Source: Desulfomicrobium orale DSM 12838 (lineage in GTDB: Bacteria; Desulfobacterota; Desulfovibrionia; Desulfovibrionales; Desulfomicrobiaceae). From it: 64,000 nucleotides of DNA. Position 1 is the first letter of the stretch. Each line of letters opens with the position of its first letter. Positions 27,867 through 37,702 of the stretch are shown here, piece after piece. Under the pieces are notes generated by a model. That model was given only the letters and a program-made list of their open reading frames with translations, ran no database searches and was not told the DNA's origin. Position numbers and translations under genes: made by a program. The stretch is taken from the NCBI RefSeq assembly GCF_001553625.1, contig NZ_CP014230.1, positions 1,178,001 through 1,242,000 of the forward strand, in the 5' to 3' direction.

Positions 27867-28907
27867 TCATGACGCGCTTTCCAGGCTTCTCCATCCTTTG
27901 AGCAGGCCGAAGCATCCGGCCAGCATCATGTCGCCGCCCGGCGCGGGAAATTCGACTCCAGCCGCTCCGGCCAGCATGTTTCTTCTGGGGCCGATGACCA
28001 CGGTGCGGGCGAAACTTCCCGGCAGTCTTTCGGAAATCACGCAGCCATGCCCGCCGTCTTCGAATACACGCAGACCGGCCAGTCCTCCGCAACGGAACAG
28101 CGACAGATGCTCCAGCAGTTTGGCTTGGTCCAGAAATCCGGTATGGTGCTCGTACACGCCCCAGACCCTGTCCTCCCGCACCAGAAAGGCAATGGTGTGG
28201 CTGTTGCCGATGTTGACGATCAGCACCCCGTCGCGGGCCGCGCTTTCTTCCACTTCTTTGTCGAACAGGGCGCCCAGCATGGCGGCGGCCCCGGTATCCG
28301 CGACCAGACCCGCTCCGATGGCTTTGCGCAGCGCGCAAAGCCGCGTCATTTCCGCCGGGGGTTCGCGGTAAAGCAGACGGAAAAGGCGGCCTTCGTCCTC
28401 GCGCATGAATTTTTCCCAGTATCGGAAACGGGAAATGCGGTTGCTTTTTCCCGGATGAAAGCCGTGGTCCTGCACACAGGCCAGGATCATGTCCGGCTGG
28501 TCCAGCCCGGCGTGGCGCAGAAATCCTTCCCAGAATCCCGGATCGAAGTCGCTCAGGCGGACCTGGGCGGCATTGAGGGGCGCGCGTTCCGTGACGGTCA
28601 CTCCGAAGCCGCGTATCTGTTCCAGATCGTCGCCCAGAGCCAGGGCCGCTTCGGGATGGGCGAAGACTCCCAGTCCGGCATCCTGGTGTGCCTTCACTGC
28701 CCGCCAGAAACCTCCGCCCATGTTCCGCCCGTGCAGATAGATGTCCCGCCCGGCCGCGGTCAGCTCTCCGATGCGGGCGGCTACGTATCTGGCCGGGGAC
28801 GGCAGGACGAACTTGGCACAGTTTTCCAGTTCCAGGCCATCTTGATACAGCAGCACGTCCTGGGTACCGCTGCCGATATCGAGTATGAGGCAGGTGCGGG
28901 GTTTCAC
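27867..28907 (-). CDS. DUF1786 family protein, ASKHA-like ATPase fold
   Basis: About 346 residues from a GTG at 28907 with AAGGGG upstream; the frame extends further 5' but the family N-terminus (VKPRTCLILDIGSGTQDVLLY) begins here. The phosphate-1-like motif LDIGSGTQD and a second GVLIVNIGNSHTIAF near residue 236 recall actin/Hsp70-like ATPases. DUF1786 proteins are often near pyruvate-formate-lyase activating genes, but none is visible here. Function unknown; cytoplasmic. Confidence 0.75.
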   Translation of the reverse strand: MKPRTCLILDIGSGTQDVLLYQDGLELENCAKFVLPSPARYVAARIGELTAAGRDIYLHGRNMGGGFWRAVKAHQDAGLGVFAHPEAALALGDDLEQIRGFGVTVTERAPLNAAQVRLSDFDPGFWEGFLRHAGLDQPDMILACVQDHGFHPGKSNRISRFRYWEKFMREDEGRLFRLLYREPPAEMTRLCALRKAIGAGLVADTGAAAMLGALFDKEVEESAARDGVLIVNIGNSHTIAFLVREDRVWGVYEHHTGFLDQAKLLEHLSLFRCGGLAGLRVFEDGGHGCVISERLPGSFARTVVIGPRRNMLAGAAGVEFPAPGGDMMLAGCFGLLKGWRSLESAS

Positions 28908-28972
28908 GGCTGTCCCCCTTGGATCACAGTTTTCGGACCGAGTCTGCGGCCCCGGCATGGCGTGCGATACGT

Positions 28973-29458
28973 TCAGCCTTGGGCCAGGGCTTTTTCCACG
29001 GCGTCCGCCATCTCGATGCCGTCGAGAGCCTCGCCACATTCATGGAGAGCCTTGTGGGCGTTGATTTCACGCATCACGCCGATATGTTCACGGTTCATGA
29101 AATCCTTCCAGACGTCCATGCATTTTTCCACCTGCCGCCGCCGGGCGTAGCTCAGGCCCAGATACAACCGGGCGAGATAATCCTGAGGATGCTGCCGGAC
29201 GGCCATGAGCAGGGTATCCTTGGCCTGAACATACTCCTCCAGATGGTAGTGGCACAACCCCAGACGTACGCGGGCCTCCTTGTGCAGGCGGTTGGCCTTG
29301 AGCACAGCCTTGTAAAGTTCGCGGGCAGCCGCGTAATCCTTGCGGGCAAAGGCCATGTCGGCGGCGCCGATATCCGCGCCGATGCCCGAAACGGGTCTGT
29401 CATCATCTTTCCGCCACCGGCGGATCGCTCCGAAAAGCAGATCGCGCCTGGATATCAT
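28973..29458 (-). CDS. Tetratricopeptide repeat protein
   Basis: 161 residues from the ATG at 29458, preceded by CGGAGGCGGAG. The upstream extension of the frame overlaps the divergent gene and is unlikely. Residues ~40-130 show about two and a half TPR units (AFARKDYAAARELYKAVLKA, then ARVRLGLCHYHLEEYVQAKD, then ARLYLGLSYARRR). No signal peptide or membrane helix. It lies 65 bp upstream of, and in line with, the DUF1786 gene, so they may be co-transcribed. Confidence 0.75.
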   Translation of the reverse strand: MISRRDLLFGAIRRWRKDDDRPVSGIGADIGAADMAFARKDYAAARELYKAVLKANRLHKEARVRLGLCHYHLEEYVQAKDTLLMAVRQHPQDYLARLYLGLSYARRRQVEKCMDVWKDFMNREHIGVMREINAHKALHECGEALDGIEMADAVEKALAQG

Positions 29459-29598
29459 CTCCGCCTCCGGGGCAGGTTCCGGGCGGATCCCGCCGCTTTG
29501 CTGCGCCTGTGGTTGACATTCACATCGTTCGCCTCCATGAAAAACGACTCTTGCACTACTTCTGTGATCATTCCAAATTTGTATTCCCGGAGGGGACA

Positions 29599-31227
29599 AT
29601 GTTCAAGCAACTTCTCGCCGCCATTTTGCTGCTTCTGTGCGCCGTCCCGGCCCTGGCCGAAGGCCCCCGGACCTTTGCGGTGCTGCCCTTCGGCGTGCAT
29701 GGTCCGCAGGAATACCAATATCTGAGCCAGGGAGTTCAGAGCATGCTGAGCGCCCGTCTGACCCGGCCGGAAAATTTTGTGCCTCTGGATGCCGGAACCG
29801 TGAAGAAGGCCGTGAAGACTCTTCCGGCCGATGCCGCCGCCGCCGAAAAACTTCGTCAGTCCCTGAAGGCGGACTATCTGATCTGGGGCGCGCTGACCAT
29901 CATGGGCCAGGAGTGTTCTCTGGATGTGAATGTGCTTGACCCCTCGGGCGCGAACCGGCCTCACCCCATGCGGACGACCTTGAACGAGGTCATTCCATCC
30001 CTGGAAACCGTAGCGGCGGATATCAGCGCCCAGGTTTCTGGCAAGGCCGAAGTCTCCGACCAGAAACCCGTGGTCCGGCCCATGAATCAAGGACTTATCG
30101 TCAACGAAAGCCAGGCCGGGGCGATCTATGCCAATCCGTCCATCAAATACGAGGACACGGATGCCTCCATGGGACGCTGGCGCAGTCAGTCCTTGCCTTT
30201 TGCCTCTCGGGGCATGGTGGTGTGCGATGGCGACGGCGACGGCAAAAATGAGGTTTTTCTGATGACGGCCTCACACCTGCTGGCCTTTCGTGTGGAAAAC
30301 AGACAGATGGTGCAGATCGCTGAGATGGTTCTGCCCAAGGGACGTAATTATGTCCGTCTGAACAGTATGGATCTGGGCCGCAACGGACGGCATGAACTGA
30401 TTGTTTCGGCAGCCCTGAAAAAAGAGCCCCGTTCGCTCATCGTGGGCTTCGATGGCGGAAAGTTTTTCGTCCAGGAAGACAGTATCCCTTATTTTCTCGG
30501 GGTGCTGAACATGCCCCCGGCCTTTGCCCCCACACTGGTCGGTCAGGGCGTGGGCAGAATCAAGTACCTGGACAGCAAGATTCATCAGATGATCAGGTCG
30601 GGAGGCAAATATACACCCGGCCCAAGCGTGTCTTTGCCTATGGGCGGCAACGTCTTCAACGTGACCTTTCTGCCTGCTGAAGGAGATTATCAGGTCGTCA
30701 TGATCGATGATTACGACCGCATGCGTGTGTACAACTCCGCGGGCAACCTGCTCGCCAGTACAGAGGAGACATACGCCGGTTCATCTTTGGGCATCGAGTA
30801 TCATTCGGCTCCCTTGGGTATGAAGCAGCCCGACGGCAGCAGCGAGCCCTTGGACATGGTGTACATCCCGCTGCGGGGGATTTCGTCCAATCTGGACAGA
30901 GATAACAGGTTTGAGCTGGTCATCAGCCGGAATATCTCCGTTTCGGCGCAGTTTTTTTCCAGGTATCGGGACTATCCTCAGGGAGAGATCCACTGCCTGT
31001 ACTGGGATGGCGTGGGTATGTCCCTGCAGTGGAAGACGGCGCGCATCAAGGGTACTGTCACGGATTACGCCCTGACCGATCTGGATAACGACGGCGTGCT
31101 GGACCTGATTGTCTGCGTCAATTCCCATACAGGACTGACTGGTACAAAGGAGCGCAGGGCGACCATAATGGCTTACCCTCTGGATTTGGGGCAGGGTTCC
31201 ACCGCAGGGCCGCAGATTTTGCAGTAA
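29599..31227 (+). CDS. Exported FG-GAP/VCBS-like repeat protein
   Basis: 542 residues. The ATG at 29599 follows GGAGGGG and opens a signal peptide (MFKQLLAAILLLLCAVPALA). Residues 20-140 resemble the FlgO/TolB-N-like fold (FAVLPFGVHGPQEYQYLSQGV), then come repeats with Asp-rich loops: CDGDGDGKNEVFL near 212, MDLGRNGRHELIVSA near 255, LDRDNRFELVIS near 432 and DLDNDGVLDLIVC near 494. These are the calcium-binding loops of FG-GAP beta-propellers. Periplasmic or outer-membrane associated; ligand unknown. Confidence 0.75.
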   Translation: MFKQLLAAILLLLCAVPALAEGPRTFAVLPFGVHGPQEYQYLSQGVQSMLSARLTRPENFVPLDAGTVKKAVKTLPADAAAAEKLRQSLKADYLIWGALTIMGQECSLDVNVLDPSGANRPHPMRTTLNEVIPSLETVAADISAQVSGKAEVSDQKPVVRPMNQGLIVNESQAGAIYANPSIKYEDTDASMGRWRSQSLPFASRGMVVCDGDGDGKNEVFLMTASHLLAFRVENRQMVQIAEMVLPKGRNYVRLNSMDLGRNGRHELIVSAALKKEPRSLIVGFDGGKFFVQEDSIPYFLGVLNMPPAFAPTLVGQGVGRIKYLDSKIHQMIRSGGKYTPGPSVSLPMGGNVFNVTFLPAEGDYQVVMIDDYDRMRVYNSAGNLLASTEETYAGSSLGIEYHSAPLGMKQPDGSSEPLDMVYIPLRGISSNLDRDNRFELVISRNISVSAQFFSRYRDYPQGEIHCLYWDGVGMSLQWKTARIKGTVTDYALTDLDNDGVLDLIVCVNSHTGLTGTKERRATIMAYPLDLGQGSTAGPQILQ

Positions 31228-31349
31228 AAAAAATTGAATTTTTGGGAATTTCACAGTAGAAAAAGCTTGCTTTTTTAACTGCCCTTGTCGTACTGGCCTT
31301 CCCAGGCGTCAGAAGGTTTGTTCTATCAACGCAAAAGGAGGAAGAATCC

Positions 31350-32654
31350 ATGAAACGTTTTGCTTTTGTAGCCCTGTTGGCGGCTCTGTGCTTCGGCGTC
31401 GCTTCCAGCGCTTCCGCCACCGAGCTGAAGGTGAAAGGCAATTTGGACGTATATGGCATCTGGTCCGCGAACCTGAATGATTTCAATTCGGATGTGCCCG
31501 ATGCCGACAACTACGCTACTACCCAGCGTATGCGCACCTACTTTACGTTCCTGGCCCATGAGAACCTGAAAGCGGTTCTGGGCTTGGAAATGGATCATGT
31601 CTGGGGCCAGGGCGGCGCCGACTGGGGAACAGATGGTAAGGGTGAGATTGAAATCAAGCACGCCTATCTGGACTTCAACTTCCCCGACACTCAGGTCAAC
31701 GTGAAGGCCGGTCTGCAGGAAGTGGCTCTGCCCAGTGTGTTCGGCAATCCCATCTTCGATGATGATGCTGCCGCTCTGATGGTCAGCGCCCCCATCAACG
31801 ACATGGTCGGTGTGACCGTGGCCTATACCCGCGGCGTCGATGGCTCCGACAACTTTGATGCTTCCGGCAAAGACAAGGACGATCTGGACATGGCTTTTCT
31901 GGCCGTGCCTGTAACGACGGATGCTTTGGACATCACCCCTTACTTTGCGTACGCTTGGGCGGGCAAGAATACTGCCGCTCCGGCGGGCAGTGGTGGAGTA
32001 GGTTCCAACTTCGCCATCAATGACGACGCTACCGCATGGTGGCTGGGCCTCAATGCTGAAATAAAAGTTCTTGACCCGCTGACTTTTGCCGCTGACGTCA
32101 TCTATGGTCAGGGTCGCACTGATGACAAGGACATGAAGACCAAGGGCTGGTATGCCGCTCTGGCCGCTTCCTACAAGTTTGACATGCTGACCGCCACTCT
32201 GTTCAGCACCTACGGTACTGGGGTTGACGATGCAAAGGCCGACAAGCAGACCTTCCTGCCGACTCTGGCCGAAGGCTGGGGCGTGACTCCTTATATCGGT
32301 GGCGTGCGCGCTTTCAACACCGGCTATGATTCCTTCTTCTCCGACGCCTATGGCCCCGTCAGCGACGGTACCGGCCTGTGGACCGTCGGTCTGGACCTGA
32401 ACGACATTACTTTCGTGGAAAACCTGTCCCATCGCCTGATGGTCGTGTACGCTCAGGGTACTTCCGACAAGAACGCCGGCGTTTCCTTCGATACCAAGGA
32501 CTCCGCTTGGGAAGTGTACCTCGTGAACAAGTATATGATTTATGAGAACTTGGCCGCCATCAACGAGCTGGGCTTCCTGGCTCCGCACCTGAAGGATGTG
32601 AAGGGCGAAGATCCTTCCTACTTCGGTACCATCGGCTTCCAGTACAAGTTCTAA
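31350..32654 (+). CDS. Outer membrane homotrimeric porin
   Basis: 434 residues. Signal peptide ending ASA near residue 24, then alternating amphipathic strands with the Desulfovibrio porin start ELKVKGNLDVYGIWSANL and a terminal aromatic (FGTIGFQYKF), typical of outer-membrane beta barrels. The stretch around residues 300-340 has many Gly and Ser as in surface loops. Preceded by AAAGGAGGA and followed by a strong terminator, so expressed on its own. Gives diffusion of small solutes through the outer membrane. Confidence 0.9.
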   Translation: MKRFAFVALLAALCFGVASSASATELKVKGNLDVYGIWSANLNDFNSDVPDADNYATTQRMRTYFTFLAHENLKAVLGLEMDHVWGQGGADWGTDGKGEIEIKHAYLDFNFPDTQVNVKAGLQEVALPSVFGNPIFDDDAAALMVSAPINDMVGVTVAYTRGVDGSDNFDASGKDKDDLDMAFLAVPVTTDALDITPYFAYAWAGKNTAAPAGSGGVGSNFAINDDATAWWLGLNAEIKVLDPLTFAADVIYGQGRTDDKDMKTKGWYAALAASYKFDMLTATLFSTYGTGVDDAKADKQTFLPTLAEGWGVTPYIGGVRAFNTGYDSFFSDAYGPVSDGTGLWTVGLDLNDITFVENLSHRLMVVYAQGTSDKNAGVSFDTKDSAWEVYLVNKYMIYENLAAINELGFLAPHLKDVKGEDPSYFGTIGFQYKF

Positions 32655-32686
32655 ATCAGGCCAAGGTATTGTCGCCTGACGCCATC

Positions 32687-32714
32687 CGGGCCGGAGCTGC
32701 AAAACTCCGGCCCG
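32687..32714 (+). terminator. Rho-independent terminator after the porin gene
   Basis: Perfect 10-bp stem CGGGCCGGAG / CTCCGGCCCG, loop CTGCAAAA, followed by TTTTGTTTT. Confidence 0.9.
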
Positions 32715-32829
32715 TTTTGTTTTCTGGTTCGGACAGCCGGATGGCTGGAATCTCGGGTATGGTTTGACTTTCCGGCCTGTCGGGACATAGATACCCCCTG
32801 TTGTTCATTTCCTTATTTCGAGGATCGGC

Positions 32830-34138
32830 ATGCCCATTCGTTTCATTTCTCATACATCGGCCACTTCCGGAGAAGAAATCCGGGTCTGGCTTGCCTCCCG
32901 CGATATTGCTGCCGATGGAGTGGAAGAGCGGGTACGGGATATCATCGCGCAGGTACGTTCGCGTGGCGATCAGGCGGTGATGGACTACACCCGCCGTTTT
33001 GATTGTCCGGACTTAGGCCCTGACGCTCTGCGGGTTCCCGCCGCGCATATCGAGCAGGCCCGTCACAATATTTCTGCCGGAGATATGGCCATTATTTCCG
33101 AAGCGGCCCGAAACATCCGGGAATTCCACGAACACCAGAAGCAGAATTCCTGGATGACCATGCCCTCTCCCGGCGTGACTCTGGGGCAACTGGTCCTGCC
33201 TGTGGAGCGCGCCGGTCTCTATGTGCCGGGGGCCAGGGGGGAGAAACGCCGCTTATTTCCAGCCTGCTCATGAACGCCATTCCGGCGCAGGTGGCAGGAG
33301 TTCCGAATATCCATGTGGTCAGCCCGCCCCGCAGAGACGGGACACTGAACCCCTATATTTTGGCTACTGCCGCCATTTTGGGCATCGAACATGTCTATCT
33401 GTGCGGATCGGCCTGGGCTGTCGCCGCCTTGGCCTATGGAACGGAGACTATCCCCGGGTGGATGTCATCGCCGGGCCGGGCAATATTTTTGTGACCACGG
33501 CCAAACGGCTGGTGGCCGGTCAGGTGGGCATCGATATGATCGCGGGCCCCAGTGAGATTGCCATTCTGGCCGATGGTACCGCCGATCCGGCGTGGTTGGC
33601 TGCGGACATGCTCTCCCAGGCGGAGCATGACCCCTTGGCCTCCAGCCTGCTTATTTCGCCGGATGAGGGCCTTCTGGGAAAAGTCCGGGCAGAATTGTCC
33701 CGGCAGATGGGAACACTGCCGCGCAAGGGTATTGCCGCTGATGCGCTGAAAAACTGGAGCGCGTTGATACATGTCGCCGACCTTGAGGCAGGCATGGGGC
33801 TGGTGAACCTTCTGGCGCCGGAGCATTTCGAACTGAGTGTTGCTGACCCATGGGCCTGGACAGGTCGGATCAGAAACGCCGGAGCGGTATTTCTGGGGCA
33901 TCATACACCGGAACCCGTGGGCGATTATTTTGCCGGACCGAATCACGTGCTGCCGACCTTGGCCACGGCCAGATTTTCTTCGGCCTTGTCCGTGGAAACC
34001 TTCTGCAAGAAGACGAGCCTGTTGGCTACGGATCGGAATTATCTCTCGCTGCATGGCGAGAAAATCGCCCGACTGGCCCGCCTGGAGGGTCTGGAGGCTC
34101 ATGCCCGCAGCGTGGAACAGCGCCTGTCCACAGAATGA
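32830..34138 (+). CDS. hisD: Histidinol dehydrogenase, with two apparent frameshifts
   Basis: HisD oxidises L-histidinol to L-histidine using NAD. The family sequence is complete only if one G is added to the G5 run at 33228-33232 (restoring VPGGQGGETPLISSLLMNAI) and one C to the C4 run at 33452-33455 (restoring TETIPRVDVIAGPGN). That gives 436 residues, the normal length. Landmarks: IAGPSEIAIL in the last third, HTPEPVGDYFAGPNHVLPT, and SVETFCKKTSL near the end. Two single-base losses in short homopolymers of a biosynthetic gene look like sequencing undercalls, not gene decay. Confidence 0.9.
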
Positions 34139-34237
34139 TCAACTTTCTCTGCGGATTTGTGGAATGGGAAAGCACAAAGACGCGGACTTTGCGGTAGAGT
34201 CGGGGAGCACTTTCAGCCGCCTTTTAACGGAGAACTT

Positions 34238-35137
34238 ATGCAAGTCGTCACCAAAACGCATATTCGCGAGTATCCTCTGCTTTCCCGTGGAAAGGTCAGA
34301 GATATCTACGAGATTGATCCGCAGACCCTGCTCATTGTGACCACGGACCGCATGTCCGCGTTCGATGTGATCATGAATGAGCCGCTTCCATACAAAGGCG
34401 TTGTGCTGAACCAGATCACCATTTTTTGGATGGACATGTTCAAAGATTTGGTCCCCAATCATCTGCTGACCACGGATGTGCGGGATTTTCCGGCCAAACT
34501 CGCCTCTTATGCTCAGGAACTGGAAGGCCGCGCCGTGCTGGTGCGCAAGGCTAGGCCTTTTCCCATCGAGTGCATCGTGCGCGGCTATCTGACCGGCTCC
34601 GGCTACAAGGATTATGTGGCCAGCGGCTCCGTGTCCGGCCACAGATTGCCGGCCGGCTTGGTGAATTCGGACAAATTGTCTGCGCCTCTTTTCACGCCGT
34701 CCACCAAGGCCGAGCAGGAAAAACACGACGAGAACATCACTCTGGCCGACGCCAGATCCCGGATCGGGGAGGGACTTCTGAAACGCATTCAGGATATTTC
34801 CCTGGCCATTTATTCCCGGGGACGGGATATGGCCGCCGAACGGGGCATCATCATTGCCGACACCAAGTTTGAATTCGGGCTGAACGGGAAGGATATTCTG
34901 CTTATCGACGAAGTGCTCACCCCCGACTCCTCGAGATTCTGGCCTGCGGACAGGTATGCGCCTGGGAAGTCTCAGCCCAGCTTTGACAAACAGTATTTGC
35001 GGGACTGGCTGGTACGCTCGGGCTGGGATATGACGCCTCCCGCTCCAGCGCTGCCGGAGGAAGTTATCGCCGAGACCCAGAAGAAATATCTGGAAGCTTA
35101 TGAACGTCTGACTGGTTCCGCCCTGCAACTGCCGTAA
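34238..35137 (+). CDS. purC: Phosphoribosylaminoimidazole-succinocarboxamide (SAICAR) synthase
   Basis: 299 residues from the ATG at 34238 (ribosome site CGGAGAA); the frame is open further 5' but without a better start. Starts REYPLLSRGKVRDIYE, with TTDRMSAFDVIMNEPLPYKG near residue 33, FPIECIVRGYLTGSGYKDY near 109, IIIADTKFEFGL near 206 and LIDEVLTPDSSRFW near 223, all SAICAR synthetase signatures. It makes SAICAR from CAIR, aspartate and ATP; PurB (1818-3125) acts next. The gene starts about 100 bases after hisD in the same direction. Confidence 0.95.
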   Translation: MQVVTKTHIREYPLLSRGKVRDIYEIDPQTLLIVTTDRMSAFDVIMNEPLPYKGVVLNQITIFWMDMFKDLVPNHLLTTDVRDFPAKLASYAQELEGRAVLVRKARPFPIECIVRGYLTGSGYKDYVASGSVSGHRLPAGLVNSDKLSAPLFTPSTKAEQEKHDENITLADARSRIGEGLLKRIQDISLAIYSRGRDMAAERGIIIADTKFEFGLNGKDILLIDEVLTPDSSRFWPADRYAPGKSQPSFDKQYLRDWLVRSGWDMTPPAPALPEEVIAETQKKYLEAYERLTGSALQLP

Positions 35138-35200
35138 CGGCGGCCGCTGGTGCGGAAGATTTCCCCGGACGGAAACTGAAATTGAAACCGGAGAAAATTG

Positions 35201-35965
35201 ATGCTCATTCAAGGGAAAAAAGCCCTGATCTTCGGCGTGGCTAACGACAGAAGCATTGCCTACGCCATTGCCAGGGAACTGAAAAATAACGGCGCGTCCA
35301 TTGCATTGTCTTATGGAAGTGAGGTGTTGAGGAAACGGGTGGAACCCATCCATCAGAGATTAGAAGGCGATTTCCTGTTCCAGTGTGATGTGACCGATGA
35401 CGAGGCCATCGCGCGTTCCGCCGAGCTGGTGGCGGAAAAGTGGGGCTGTTTTGACATTCTCGTGCATTCCGTGGCTTTTGCCAACCGCGATGACCTGAAG
35501 GGCCGCTATGTGGATACTTCGCGTCAGGGCTTTCATCTGGCTCTCGATATTTCGGCCTATTCCCTGGTGGCTTTGTGCCAAGCCTATGAAAAACTGTTGA
35601 ATGACAACGGTTCGGTCATGGCTATGACCTATTACGGGGCGCAGAAGGTCGTTTCCAACTATAACGTGATGGGAGTGGCCAAGGCCGCCTTGGAGGCCAG
35701 CGTGCGTTATCTGGCCATGGATTTGGGGGAGCGCGGTATCCGGGTCAACGCCATCAGCGCCGGGCCGCTGAAAACTTTGGCCGCGTCCGGCATCTCGGGG
35801 TTCAGGTCCATTCTGGCCACCATTGCGGAACGTGCCCCTCTGCGCCGCAACATCACCCAGGAAGATGTCGGCAAGACCGGGCTCTTTCTGGCTTCGGAAC
35901 TCTCCAGATCCATCACGGGCGAGGTCTTCTTCGTGGATGCGGGCTACAATATCATGGGTATCTGA
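35201..35965 (+). CDS. fabI: Enoyl-[acyl-carrier-protein] reductase (NADH)
   Basis: 254 residues. Short-chain dehydrogenase fold of the FabI type: IFGVANDRSIAYAIA near residue 9 for NADH binding, DILVHSVAFANRDDLKGRY near 86 and the catalytic pair Y-x6-K in YNVMGVAKAALEASVRYLA near 154-161. ISAGPLKTLAASGISGF near 188 is the substrate loop. It performs the last reduction of each fatty acid elongation cycle. Start chosen at the ATG at 35201; a TTG three bases earlier is possible. Confidence 0.94.
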   Translation: MLIQGKKALIFGVANDRSIAYAIARELKNNGASIALSYGSEVLRKRVEPIHQRLEGDFLFQCDVTDDEAIARSAELVAEKWGCFDILVHSVAFANRDDLKGRYVDTSRQGFHLALDISAYSLVALCQAYEKLLNDNGSVMAMTYYGAQKVVSNYNVMGVAKAALEASVRYLAMDLGERGIRVNAISAGPLKTLAASGISGFRSILATIAERAPLRRNITQEDVGKTGLFLASELSRSITGEVFFVDAGYNIMGI

Positions 35966-35995
35966 GCCCGCGGAAATTCGGCTCTGTCGTTTCGA

Positions 35996-36017
35996 GGCCC
36001 GGAGGAATCTCCGGGCC
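35996..36017 (+). terminator. Rho-independent terminator after fabI
   Basis: 9-bp perfect stem GGCCCGGAG / CTCCGGGCC with a GAAT loop, then TTTTTG, 30 bases after the fabI stop. Confidence 0.88.
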
Positions 36018-36081
36018 TTTTTGTTCTGTTGTCGTGGATTGCTCTTTCAGGGCGACTTCTGTGGATGAGCCATGGGCTGTG

Positions 36082-37695
36082 TCAGATAAAACGTTGCAGC
36101 ATGGCGCTCAGCGTGTCCTTGGTGAAGGGCTTGTACATGATATCGTTTATTCCCGCTTCCAGCGCGGCCCTGTTGTCATTGGCCTCGTTCTGGGTGGTGA
36201 TCATGACTACGGGCAGCTGTTCTTTGGAAAACTTTTTCCGGATGGCCCGGCACAGATCGATGCCGTTGATGTCGGGCATGTTCAGGTCCGTGAGCAGAAT
36301 TTCCGGCCGCTCTGTCTCCAGCCATTCCAGGGCGCTGGCCGGGAACTCGAACAGCACGGGCTCAAAGCCCAGTTCGTACAACGTGGTCTTGTAGATGTTC
36401 AGAATCATGCGCGAGTCGTCCACCGCACAGATACGCTTGCGTGCGCGGGCGTCATCCGCCGGTTTGAGCAGCTCCCGGGCCAGTTCGGCGTGGCCGTTCT
36501 CCCGGAGTACGCCATGGAAGAAGCTGCGGACGTCTTGATGGGTCTGCCCCAGGTAGGTCAGTGCCACGGGCCGCATCCGTTCTTCGGCGATCAGGGTCAG
36601 AAAGATGTGACTGGCCTGGGCGTCGATGGCCGTTTTGAGGATGCGGCGCGCGTCTTCGTCCTGGCCGCTGGTCAGATTTTTGATGCCCGCCGCCATGATG
36701 GGGGTGAAATTGCTGTCAATGGCCTTGGCCGCCGCGATGCAGACGTGCTCCACAGGGTCGGCCAGTCCCTGAGTCAGGATGTAGGCGCCTTTTTCCAGCG
36801 GCAGAAGGCCCAGCGCTTCGTAGGCGGCGAAGCGCACATTGGCGTTTCCGGGCTGGTTGTGCAGCAGCTTGCGGATGGGAGCGATGGCCGCAGGGTCGCC
36901 GATGTCGCCCAGCACGTTCAGAGTGTGAATTTGCAGATCCGGATCGTCGAAGAGCAGATTTCCGGTCAGCAGGGGTACGGCCTTGGGGCCGATGGCTGTC
37001 AGGGCCTTCTTGGCGTAGGTGCGTAAGTGGGCGAAATGCGAGCGGATGGCCTCGTTCAGTTTGCCCAGAGCAGTGGAGTCCTGCACCCGGGCGAAGATGT
37101 CCAGAATGAGCAGATCCAGCTGATTGTCCGTGCCCATTCTTTCGGCCAGACGGAGCATGGCCGTGGGTGTGCCCACTTTGCCCAGGGCCTTGATGGCGGA
37201 AATGATCAGGGCCCGGTTCCCGGAGTAGAGAAAGTCGCTCAGACTGTTGGTGGCCTGTGGATCGCCGATATCGCCCAGCACGTCGATGCACTGTCTGATA
37301 TCGTCCACGTCTGTGGCGGACATCAGGACTTCGATGAGATCCGGGGCAACACCTTCCAGGCGAAGCTCTCCGGCCAGGCCGATGATGGTCTGGCGGCCTG
37401 GAGTTTGGGGGGCGCGCAGAGCCCGGGGAACCAGTTCGGGCATGGCCAGGATTTTTATGGCCAGGACTTCGCGCACCAGTGGAAGGCCGGCGGCCAGATC
37501 TGCCCGCTTCTCGGCGAAGGCGGCGAGAATGGATATGGCAAAATCCGGAGGAGCGGACGCAAAGGCTTCGATGACCTGTTCCCGGACGGCCTGGTCCACG
37601 TTTTCCAGATAATCCAGAACCAGTTGGGCCTTGATGGCGTCCCGTTTGACGATATTGCCCCGGATTTCGGTGAGAATGTGCGCGCTGTCGGTCAT
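36082..37695 (-). CDS. HEAT-repeat protein with C-terminal response regulator receiver domain
   Basis: 537 residues. Residues 1 to ~400 are HEAT/PBS-lyase-type helical repeats with a recurrent LGDIGDP or LGKVGTP element (near 142, 172, 248). Residues ~415-537 are a CheY-like receiver: CAVDDSR for the acidic pocket, ILLTDLNMPDINGIDL with the phosphoacceptor Asp near 468, VVMITTQ for the switch Thr and the conserved Lys in MYKPFT near 521. There is no DNA-binding output domain, so the repeats probably act as a protein-binding output. It lies seven bases downstream of the purine nucleoside phosphorylase gene. Confidence 0.85.
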   Translation of the reverse strand: MTDSAHILTEIRGNIVKRDAIKAQLVLDYLENVDQAVREQVIEAFASAPPDFAISILAAFAEKRADLAAGLPLVREVLAIKILAMPELVPRALRAPQTPGRQTIIGLAGELRLEGVAPDLIEVLMSATDVDDIRQCIDVLGDIGDPQATNSLSDFLYSGNRALIISAIKALGKVGTPTAMLRLAERMGTDNQLDLLILDIFARVQDSTALGKLNEAIRSHFAHLRTYAKKALTAIGPKAVPLLTGNLLFDDPDLQIHTLNVLGDIGDPAAIAPIRKLLHNQPGNANVRFAAYEALGLLPLEKGAYILTQGLADPVEHVCIAAAKAIDSNFTPIMAAGIKNLTSGQDEDARRILKTAIDAQASHIFLTLIAEERMRPVALTYLGQTHQDVRSFFHGVLRENGHAELARELLKPADDARARKRICAVDDSRMILNIYKTTLYELGFEPVLFEFPASALEWLETERPEILLTDLNMPDINGIDLCRAIRKKFSKEQLPVVMITTQNEANDNRAALEAGINDIMYKPFTKDTLSAMLQRFI

Positions 37696-37702
37696 GACGG
37701 AC

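Noticed and set aside
31255-31285. Terminator after the FG-GAP gene (AAAAG-CTTG-CTTTT)
   Set aside because: Only five weak A-T-rich pairs; not enough to call.
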